DNA of 64,000 nucleotides from Mycobacteroides abscessus ATCC 19977 (GTDB taxonomy: Bacteria > Actinomycetota > Actinomycetes > Mycobacteriales > Mycobacteriaceae): positions 2,170,001 through 2,234,000 of the forward strand of contig NC_010397.1 of the NCBI RefSeq assembly GCF_000069185.1. The letters are read 5' to 3'. The notes under the pieces are model-generated. The model was not told where the DNA came from and searched no databases. It saw nothing but the letters and a program-made list of their open reading frames with translations. A program made the position numbers and the translations under genes. Numbering within the stretch: position 1 is the first letter of the stretch; each line of letters begins with the position of its first letter. Positions 57,094 through 64,000 of the stretch are shown here, one piece after another.

Positions 57094-60000
57094 TTACCGA
57101 ATCACCGCCGGATCCGTCTCTCGAAATGCGCGGCACGGCACCCGCATGGGCCACCAGAACCACCGTCCCAGCAGTGTCGCGATGGACGGGATGACGAGCG
57201 AGCGCACGATGAGGGTGTCCAGCAGCAGTCCGACGCCCACGGTGGTGCCGATCTGCGCCAGGGTGCTGGAGTAGCCGGCGATCAACGCGAACATGGTGAA
57301 ACCGAAGATGAGGCCCGCTGTGGTCACCACACTGCCGGTGCCCACCATGGAACGGATGATGCCGGTTTTGATTCCGGCCCGGAGCTCCTCCTTGAACCGG
57401 GCGACGAGCAATAGGTTGTAGTCGGCGCCGACCGCGACCAGGAATATGAAGGAACACGGCGCCACCGCCCAGTGCAGGGGCAGGCCAATGCCGTACTGCC
57501 ATATGGCCACGCTGAGGCCCCACGCCGAAAGGAACGACAGCCCCACGGTGCCGACGACGGCGACGGCGGCGACGAAGCTGCGCAACAGCAGCAGAACCAC
57601 ACAGAAGACGAAGGCGAATGCGGCGACGGCGCTGGTGATGAAGTCTTCCTTGGCGAAGGCGGCGATGTTGAGCAGTGTGCCGCCGGCGCCGCCGATGCTG
57701 ATCTTGCTGCCGCCTAGTGAGGTGCCTTTGAGTGCGGCTTTGGCGGTGGGGATGATCTTCGCGCTGTAGTCCATGCTCTCTTTGCTGAACGAGTTCACGT
57801 CGCCCATCACGAGCATGCGGGTGATCTTGCCGTCCGGGGAGAAGAAGACGGACAGCGCGGACTGGAAGAGCGGTGATTCGAAAGCCTGGCTGGGTAGGAA
57901 GAAGTACCCACTGGGGTCCCCCTTCATGTACGTGTCGGCGATCTCCCGCAAGAACGCGGTGACTTCGTTCATCTGGACCAGTAGCGAGTCCGCCATGCCG
58001 CGGATGGGCGTGAGCGTGCGCTGCGAGTCGGCCAGAAAGCGGTCCAGCAACCGGACTTGTGACACCAAGTTCGGCAAGGACTCCGAGGCGATGCGGGAAG
58101 CATCCACGAGGTCTTCGAACTTGCGGCCCCCGGACTGGTTGAGTCCGTCCAGAACCGCCAGACCGGTCAGTGCCGAATTGCACGGGATGAGTTGCCGACA
58201 GTCCGGAACCATATCGACTAGCTGGCCCGCCGCATCGATGCCGCTGGCGAGCAGCGGCTGCATCTCATTGTGGATGCCCTTCGCCGTTTTCAACAATTCG
58301 ATCAGCCGCTGGCGGGTGGCATTGCCTGCGCCGCCGGGCAATTCGACGGCCCGCTGGGTAACCTCAAGATCCTTGAGAACCACTTTCACACCCACGGAGA
58401 GCTGATCGATCTGGCCGGTGATCCTGGCAATACCGTTGAGTTGCGTGCTGACCATCTCGGCTATTTGGGACATCCGTTCGCCGATGTAGCCACCCTGATA
58501 GGTCAGAGTGCCCTGGGGCAGTGGGGAGATCAGCGGACGGGTAATGCCTTGTACCGCTTGGACGCCATCGACGGAGTAGACGGCGTTGGTGAGTTTGGCC
58601 AGGGCGATCAGGTCGGCGGAGTTGCGCATGTCGTGGTCGGATTCGACGAAAAGCAGGTTCGGGTTGAGCAGGTTGGGGGGTAGGTGCCGATCGGCGGCAT
58701 CCAGGCCCAGGTTTGCTTCGGTGTTGGCCGGTTGTGCGGCGCGTTCGTTGTAGCTGATGACGTAGGTGGGCAGGACCAGGATTGCCAGCGCCAGCACGGC
58801 CAGGCTGCCGGCGAGCACGGGGCCGGGCCAACGGACCACGTGGGTGGCGATGCGCCGCCAGCGCCGCACGGCCCGGTCCCCGCGTGGTTCGTAGAGTCCG
58901 AGGCGGCAGCCGATGGCCAGTAGCGCCGGGCCCAGGGTCAGCGCGGCGGCCAGGGCGGTAAGGATGCCGATGGTGCAGGGCAGACCGGAGGTGGAAAACG
59001 CCGCGAGTCGGGTCAGTGTCATACAGGCGGTGGCGCCGGCAACGGTGAGCCCGGAGGCGAAGATGATGCGTTGCACGCTGGATAACGCGGTGTAGTAGGC
59101 CGAGGTGGGGTCTTGGCCGGCGCGGCGTGCTTCTTGATATCTGCCGAGCAGGAAGATGCCGTAGTCGGTACCCGCGCCCAGCACGATGCCGGCCAGCAGG
59201 CTGGAGGCGAAGATGGAGATGCCGATGATGCCGTGCTGGCCGAGCAGGGCCACGATCGGGCGGGCGGTCACCAGCGCGACCGCCACCACGAGCAGGGGCA
59301 TGGAGGCGGTGAACAGTGAGCGGTAGGTCAGCGACATGATGATGGTGATGCAGATGGCGCAGGCGATGATGATCGGCAGGATGGACCGATTGATCGCCAG
59401 CAGTTCATCATTGACGACCGCCGAGGGGCCGGTGACGTAGATCTTGACTCCGTCCGGCGGCGGGTAGGCCTTGACGATGTCGCGGACGGCTTGGGTGGAT
59501 TCCATGGCCAGGGCGGTGCCCATATTTCCGGCCAGGTTCAGATAACTGAAGGAGGCCTTGCGGTCGCGGCTTTCGAACGCCGGCGCGAAGGAGGGGTCGG
59601 ACCACAGGTCGATGGTGGTGATGACGTGTTTGTTGTCGGCCTTGAATTTTTCCATCAGGTCGGCGTAGTAGCGGTGCATCTCGGCGCCGAACGGCTTGTC
59701 GCCCTCGGCCAGGACCGCCACGAAGTTGTTGGTGCCGCCGTTGCCGAAGTACTTGCCCATGTTGGCCAGCGCCTGTACCGAGGACGCCTCGTCGGGCAGG
59801 AAGGACAACGCGTGTCCCTCGATCACCTTCTCCAGTTGCGGCCCAGCGGCATTGAGCCCGCACGCCAACAACACCCATAGGATGACGATGGGTATGGATA
59901 GTCCATACAACAGTCGGGCGTACAGCGGCCGCCGCTGCCCGGCGTTGGTGCTTGTGCCGGCGTAGGTTCCCCGACGAAACGGCACCACAAACTCGTTGCG

Positions 60001-60102
60001 TACCCGCCTACCGAATGCCCGTGATCGAGCCGAGAATGTCTCGGCGCCAACGGGAGCCGCTATCGGGCCGGTATCTGCTTCGCTCTCGTCCTTCTTCTTC
60101 AT
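57094..60102 (-). CDS. MmpL-family RND transporter
   Basis: 1,002 residues, about 12 membrane helices in two repeats with large periplasmic loops. Proton-relay Asp-Tyr pairs are seen in GAGTDYGIFLLGRYQEARR (TM4) and VAVGADYNLLLVARF (TM10). A basic N-terminal tail (MKKKDESEADTG). The long second loop carries Cys residues (VPDCRQLIPCNS). MmpL proteins export cell-wall lipids or siderophores. ATG 60102 overlaps the mmpS stop. Pairing with MmpS and the facing polyketide synthase suggests export of that synthase's lipid, as at GPL or PDIM loci; the identity is unproven. Confidence 0.93.
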   Translation of the reverse strand: MKKKDESEADTGPIAAPVGAETFSARSRAFGRRVRNEFVVPFRRGTYAGTSTNAGQRRPLYARLLYGLSIPIVILWVLLACGLNAAGPQLEKVIEGHALSFLPDEASSVQALANMGKYFGNGGTNNFVAVLAEGDKPFGAEMHRYYADLMEKFKADNKHVITTIDLWSDPSFAPAFESRDRKASFSYLNLAGNMGTALAMESTQAVRDIVKAYPPPDGVKIYVTGPSAVVNDELLAINRSILPIIIACAICITIIMSLTYRSLFTASMPLLVVAVALVTARPIVALLGQHGIIGISIFASSLLAGIVLGAGTDYGIFLLGRYQEARRAGQDPTSAYYTALSSVQRIIFASGLTVAGATACMTLTRLAAFSTSGLPCTIGILTALAAALTLGPALLAIGCRLGLYEPRGDRAVRRWRRIATHVVRWPGPVLAGSLAVLALAILVLPTYVISYNERAAQPANTEANLGLDAADRHLPPNLLNPNLLFVESDHDMRNSADLIALAKLTNAVYSVDGVQAVQGITRPLISPLPQGTLTYQGGYIGERMSQIAEMVSTQLNGIARITGQIDQLSVGVKVVLKDLEVTQRAVELPGGAGNATRQRLIELLKTAKGIHNEMQPLLASGIDAAGQLVDMVPDCRQLIPCNSALTGLAVLDGLNQSGGRKFEDLVDASRIASESLPNLVSQVRLLDRFLADSQRTLTPIRGMADSLLVQMNEVTAFLREIADTYMKGDPSGYFFLPSQAFESPLFQSALSVFFSPDGKITRMLVMGDVNSFSKESMDYSAKIIPTAKAALKGTSLGGSKISIGGAGGTLLNIAAFAKEDFITSAVAAFAFVFCVVLLLLRSFVAAVAVVGTVGLSFLSAWGLSVAIWQYGIGLPLHWAVAPCSFIFLVAVGADYNLLLVARFKEELRAGIKTGIIRSMVGTGSVVTTAGLIFGFTMFALIAGYSSTLAQIGTTVGVGLLLDTLIVRSLVIPSIATLLGRWFWWPMRVPCRAFRETDPAVIR

Positions 60103-60512
60103 GCGACTTGCACCTTGCAGCTGGCGATGCCTCCGCTGGCGGTGGCGACTTGCTCGTCCCGGACCTTCCCATCGACGGTGATCCGGCATCCGACTCCCGA
60201 GCTGTTGGACTGTACGACCATGCTGGTCACCAGGGACGGCTCCACGGTGCGTAGCGCCTCCTGCCAGGGCAGGACCGTGTCGACGTTCTGGTTGTGGCCG
60301 TCGTCGTCCAGGTAGGACACCGTCGCCGGAGTCCCGGCGGGGCCGACGGCCTCGTATTGGATGGTCCGTTCAGAAAGGCTGCCCAGCGTGGGGAGGCGGC
60401 TGACCGTCCCGGCCGCCTCGTCGGGGATATCGCTCGCACGCAGTTTGAGGATGAACAGCGCCGCGACGGTAAGCACTGCCAGCACAACAAGATACACCCA
60501 AGTGTTTCTCAT
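60099..60512 (-). CDS. MmpS-family accessory protein
   Basis: 137 residues; one N-terminal membrane helix (TWVYLVVLAVLTVAALFILK), then an extracytoplasmic beta-sandwich with a Cys pair (SGVGCRITVDGK, GGIASCKVQVA) that could form a disulfide. MmpS proteins assist their MmpL partner. ATG 60512 has AAAGG seven bases upstream; the frame extends to 60569. Overlaps mmpL by 4 bp. The 210-bp gap to the polyketide synthase holds divergent promoters; no clear hexamers were found. Confidence 0.9.
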   Translation of the reverse strand: MRNTWVYLVVLAVLTVAALFILKLRASDIPDEAAGTVSRLPTLGSLSERTIQYEAVGPAGTPATVSYLDDDGHNQNVDTVLPWQEALRTVEPSLVTSMVVQSNSSGVGCRITVDGKVRDEQVATASGGIASCKVQVA

Positions 60513-60722
60513 TGATTGGCCTTTGAGGGAAGCGGCAAAGTCATTGTGAAACACCCTTCGTGTTGCCAATCATGCGCGTACAGTGCGAATTCCACAGGAT
60601 GACAGGGCAGGTAAAGCATCTTTGATGGTGACGATGATGGCAGATGAGCTGAGGGTGTCCCGCGGTTTCCGCAAAAGTTTCGGTGTTTCCGGTTGGTCCA
60701 ATTACTAGGAGAGGGCAGCACA

Positions 60723-63700
60723 TTGGTCGCGGTGGCCATCATTGGCATTGGATGCAGGTTTCCCGGGGGTATTGGTGATGCGGATAGTTTCTGGAACTTT
60801 GTGTTACACAAAGGGGACGCGGTCGCAGACATTCCGAAAGACCGGTGGGATGCGGATAAGTATTACGACCCGGACCCCGATACCCCGGGCCGGATGTATA
60901 CACGCCGGGGTAGTTTTCTGACGCAGGAGTTCCGGCGGTTCGACGCGGATTTCTTCGGGATTTCGCATCGCGAGGCGGCCGTGCTGGATCCGCAGCAGCG
61001 GCTGCTTTTGGAGACCACGTGGGAGGCGCTCGACGACGCGGGGATCGCCGGGCAGGCGGTGGGCGGCAATGTGGGTACGTTCATTGGCGGCTTTATGAAC
61101 GACAACATGATCAGTCGGGGTTTGGCCCGAAACCTCGAGAAGATCAACAACTTTGCGGCCTTTAGTGCCTCGCAGACCTTGCTGTCCAACCGCATCGCCC
61201 ATGCCCTGGATCTGTGGGGTCCGAGCATGACGGTAGACACGGCGTGTTCGTCCTCACTCGTTACCACCCATCTGGCGGTGCGGGCGGTCGCGAACGGAGA
61301 GTGCGACGTGGCGCTTGCCGGCGGGGTGAACGTGATGTTCCAGCCGGAGACGTTCATTACCATGTGTAAGGGCCGATTCCTGGCTGCCGATGGCCGCAGT
61401 AAGTCGTTCGACGCCGCGGCCGACGGTTATGGCCGGGGTGAGGGCGTCGGGATTGTGGTGCTCAAGAACCTCGAGCAGGCCCAACGGGACGGTGACCATA
61501 TCTATGCGGTGATCCGCGGCAGCGGGGTTAATCAAGACGGACGAACGATCGCGCTGCCGGTGCCAAACCCGGTGTCGCAGCAGCGCCTCGCGGACCGGGT
61601 GATCAAGGAGGCGGGTATCGATCCGGCACTGGTCGGGTACATCGAGGCGCACGGCACCGGCACCAGTGTGGGTGATCCGCTGGAGGCGCAGGCGTTGGGC
61701 CACTCATACGGCAGGGTGGCCGGGCGGGCGCGGCCGTTGGTGATCGGTTCGGTGAAGAACAATTTTGGGCACACCGAGGCCGCGGCCGGAGTCGCGGGCT
61801 TGATCAAGGCCGCGCTCACCGTGCAGCGCCGCACCATCGCACCGCAGGTCGTGCTGGACAAGCTCAATCCCGAAATCCCGTTTGACCAGTTGCAGATCCG
61901 GATCCCGACGGAGGTCGAGCCGTACCCCGATCTAGGCGCACCAGCCTATGCGGCGGTGAACAGCTTCGGCTATGGCGGGACCAACGCACATGTACTGGTG
62001 CAGGAGCCCCCCGCGCCGGTGCAGACGGAGGCTCCGGCTCGAGACAGCATCCGGATATTCCCAGTCTCCGCCCGCAGCGGCTCCGCACTGCACGAGGTGG
62101 CCGGGCGCTACGCCAAGCAGTTGAGCTCGGATCTCTCCCAGGACGGTGCGCAGCGTTTGAAGACCGCCGCGACGGCTCGTCGAGCGCAACACTACCTGCG
62201 CAAGGGGTTCATCTACCGTGACGCTGATGATCTTCTCGCGCAGCTGAATACCTATGCGGCGAGCGATGAGGCGGCGCCACCGCGCGCCCTCGTCGAGGGG
62301 ATCTCCGATCCGGTGTTCGTCTTCAGCGGCATGGGCCCACAGTGGTGGGGGATGGCGCGTGCTTTGTTGGAGCGCCCTGGGATCTTCCGGGACGCCGCCG
62401 CCGAGATCGATGAAGTCTTCCAAGAGATTTCGGGCTGGTCTGTGATCGCCGAGCTGCTACGGCCACAGGCAGACTCACGCGTGAGCCGCACCGAGATAGC
62501 CCAGCCGGCCAACTTCCTGGTGCAGTCCGCGCTGGCAAAGCACTTGCAACAGTTCGGAATCCGGCCCACGGCTGTGGTGGGGCACAGTGTCGGCGAAGTG
62601 GCTGCCGCGTATGTCAGCGGCGCGCTCTCGCTGCGGGATGCCGCAACGGTCTCATTCCACCGGTCTCGTCTGCAAGCCAAGACGGCGGGGTCGGGCGGCA
62701 TGCTCGCGGTGGGCCTGGACGCCGAGGAGGCCCAGCGCCGCGCCGCACGATTCGGTTCCGCGGTATGCGTCGCCGCCATCAACAGCACGGCGGCGACGAC
62801 ACTCTCCGGCGACTCCGCGGCACTGCAGACCCTGCACGACGAGCTTGCCGGCGACGGGATTTTCGCCCGGATGCTGCACGTCGAGGTGCCGTACCACAGT
62901 CAGCTGATGGATCCCATCCTCGGTGAACTGGCGACCGCGCTGGCGGGGTTGACCCCACGCAAGGCAGCGGTTCCGGTGTACTCCACGGTCACCGGAGAAA
63001 AGATGCACAGCGCGGCCTTCGCCGAGCCCGACTACTGGTGCAAGAACGTGCGCGACAGCGTCTTGTTCGCGAAAGCCGTGGATACGCTCATCGTGGACCG
63101 GTACCGGGTGTTCCTGGAACTCGGGCCCCACCCGGTGCTTCTCGGGAACATCCGCGAAAGTTTTGTGCGCCACAGCGTGTCCGGCGCCGCGATCCAGACG
63201 CTGCACCGTGACCAGGATGACGAACAGTCGGTGTTGCAGGCCATCGCCGATCTGTATGCGGTGGGGGCGATTGACGCGCCGGGACAGGCCGATATCTACG
63301 AGAGTGGCGTGGTCCCGCATATGGATCTGCCGAAGTATCCGTGGTCGCAAGAAGAGGTGTGGGAGGAGGATCCGCTCACGTTGCGTGCGCGATACGGTGA
63401 CGCCGACCGCTTCGCTCTGCTCGGTGACCGCGTGGACGCGTTGACGCCGCAGTGGGAAGTCACCCTGGCTCCCGCGAATCTGCCCTGGCTACCCGACCAT
63501 ACGGTGTTGGGCTCTGTCGTGTTGCCCGGCACCGCGTACCTGGATGCCGCGTTGTCCGCGGTCCGTCAACGCTCTGGCCGGGCGCAAGCGGGCCTGGATT
63601 CGGTGGTGTTCGCGGTGCCGCTGGTGGTCGCCGACCATGACGCCCCGATCACGCGAATCACCGTGGACGAACCGACTAAGCGGTTCACCGTCAACGGCCG

Positions 63701-64000
63701 GTCCGCGCACACCCAACTGTGGACGGCACATGCCAACGGGCGGCTGGTCGAGGCGAATCTGGGGTCCAAGCGGATCGACGTGTCGGCGTGGTCGGCGAAC
63801 GACAGGGTGTTCGACGGCGAGGACGTCTACAAGGGACTGTCGGCCGTGGGGCTTTCGTACGGTCCGGCATTTCAGCGCATCCAGAGTGTGCGCATCGGCT
63901 CGGCCGGTTGTGTCGCCCAACTGGCGAGTCCGGAATCCGTTTCCGCGCAACGGCATGCCGTGCATCCCGCGCTTGCCGATGCTGCCCTGCAGTGCATAGC
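60723..64000 (+). CDS. Type I polyketide synthase, N-terminal part (KS-AT-DH, runs off the end)
   Basis: 1,092 codons are present and the frame is open at the window end. Domains: KS about residues 1-425 (Cys in VDTACSSSLVTTHLA, His in VEAHGTGTSVGDP and KNNFGHTEAAAG); linker; AT about 515-820 (GHSVGEVAAAYVSGALS); DH starting about 910 (LPDHTVLGSVVLPGTAYLDA). The AT selectivity motif reads VPYHS rather than HAFH or YASH. No N-terminal docking helix, which suggests an independent or iterative enzyme. TTG 60723 is preferred, with AGGAGAGG eight bases upstream; GTG 60732 is the alternative. Placement near rbpA matches the M. tuberculosis pks12 region, but the sequence is not Pks12-like at the N-terminus. 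Confidence 0.93.
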   Translation, partial: MVAVAIIGIGCRFPGGIGDADSFWNFVLHKGDAVADIPKDRWDADKYYDPDPDTPGRMYTRRGSFLTQEFRRFDADFFGISHREAAVLDPQQRLLLETTWEALDDAGIAGQAVGGNVGTFIGGFMNDNMISRGLARNLEKINNFAAFSASQTLLSNRIAHALDLWGPSMTVDTACSSSLVTTHLAVRAVANGECDVALAGGVNVMFQPETFITMCKGRFLAADGRSKSFDAAADGYGRGEGVGIVVLKNLEQAQRDGDHIYAVIRGSGVNQDGRTIALPVPNPVSQQRLADRVIKEAGIDPALVGYIEAHGTGTSVGDPLEAQALGHSYGRVAGRARPLVIGSVKNNFGHTEAAAGVAGLIKAALTVQRRTIAPQVVLDKLNPEIPFDQLQIRIPTEVEPYPDLGAPAYAAVNSFGYGGTNAHVLVQEPPAPVQTEAPARDSIRIFPVSARSGSALHEVAGRYAKQLSSDLSQDGAQRLKTAATARRAQHYLRKGFIYRDADDLLAQLNTYAASDEAAPPRALVEGISDPVFVFSGMGPQWWGMARALLERPGIFRDAAAEIDEVFQEISGWSVIAELLRPQADSRVSRTEIAQPANFLVQSALAKHLQQFGIRPTAVVGHSVGEVAAAYVSGALSLRDAATVSFHRSRLQAKTAGSGGMLAVGLDAEEAQRRAARFGSAVCVAAINSTAATTLSGDSAALQTLHDELAGDGIFARMLHVEVPYHSQLMDPILGELATALAGLTPRKAAVPVYSTVTGEKMHSAAFAEPDYWCKNVRDSVLFAKAVDTLIVDRYRVFLELGPHPVLLGNIRESFVRHSVSGAAIQTLHRDQDDEQSVLQAIADLYAVGAIDAPGQADIYESGVVPHMDLPKYPWSQEEVWEEDPLTLRARYGDADRFALLGDRVDALTPQWEVTLAPANLPWLPDHTVLGSVVLPGTAYLDAALSAVRQRSGRAQAGLDSVVFAVPLVVADHDAPITRITVDEPTKRFTVNGRSAHTQLWTAHANGRLVEANLGSKRIDVSAWSANDRVFDGEDVYKGLSAVGLSYGPAFQRIQSVRIGSAGCVAQLASPESVSAQRHAVHPALADAALQCI

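Noticed and set aside
56168..58183. 671-residue minus-strand fusion protein
   Set aside because: The first part is antisense-frame reading of mmpL; the methyltransferase begins at GTG 57061 with its own ribosome site.

Overview
The window is a high-GC actinobacterial chromosome segment from a mycobacterium. The full Pup-proteasome set (mpa, dop, pup, prcB, prcA, pafA, pafB, pafC), rbpA, MmpS/MmpL, the MTB12/LppK secreted-protein family and an aerobic cobalamin block all follow M. tuberculosis Rv2050-Rv2118 synteny in broken form. Separate lnt and ppm1 genes, extra accessory islands and no blaC-sigC pair in the cob block suggest a rapid grower, most likely of the Mycobacteroides abscessus-chelonae group. 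The genus-level call is firm; the species is inference.

Layout. 1-7.8 kb: a truncated CocE-type hydrolase, an acyl-ACP desaturase behind a near-perfect palindrome, a DEAD-box helicase, trmI, two MTB12-like secreted proteins and mpa. 7.9-14.8 kb: an accessory island between mpa and dop. It carries sigL-rslA, then a four-gene operon (ThDP enzyme, SRPBCC-like protein, KAS III-like protein, aminotransferase), then a convergent methyltransferase. 14.9-18.3 kb: dop-pup-prcB-prcA. 18.4-27 kb: an EspC-like/PPE-like pair, a sulfonate/nitrate-type ABC transporter, a serine beta-lactamase-like enzyme, an ankyrin-protein remnant, an amidase and a GT4 glycosyltransferase. 27-37.4 kb: pafA, a PD-(D/E)XK-like gene, pafBC, tatAC, helY, a DUF4333 protein and a 5'-3' exonuclease. 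37.4-50.3 kb: pepE, an F420-dependent reductase, an SDR, cobLMK, cobG-cobH-cobIJ, cobN and two tandem PPOX proteins. 50.3-56 kb: fxsA, an amidohydrolase, lnt, ppm1, a decayed SDR and rbpA. 56-64 kb: mmpS-mmpL-methyltransferase facing a type I polyketide synthase that runs off the end.

How the genes work together. PafA ligates Pup to substrates, Dop deamidates Pup and depupylates, and Mpa unfolds pupylated proteins into PrcAB. PafBC is a DNA-damage transcription activator. CobG/IJ/H/K/L/M/N form most of the corrin pathway. Lnt and Ppm1 handle lipoprotein N-acylation and polyprenol-phosphate-mannose.

Two observations stand out. First, sigL and the unknown operon next to it have identical promoter hexamers (TGAACC, 16 bp, CGTGTA), implying that a SigL-RslA switch drives an undescribed metabolite operon whose KAS III-like enzyme has lost its catalytic His. 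Second, a 33-bp repeat unit is found at six loci, inside or at the start of genes (sigL, helY, an SDR, cobL, an amidohydrolase, and the tatC-helY junction). It is open in several frames and so adds in-frame 11-residue units.
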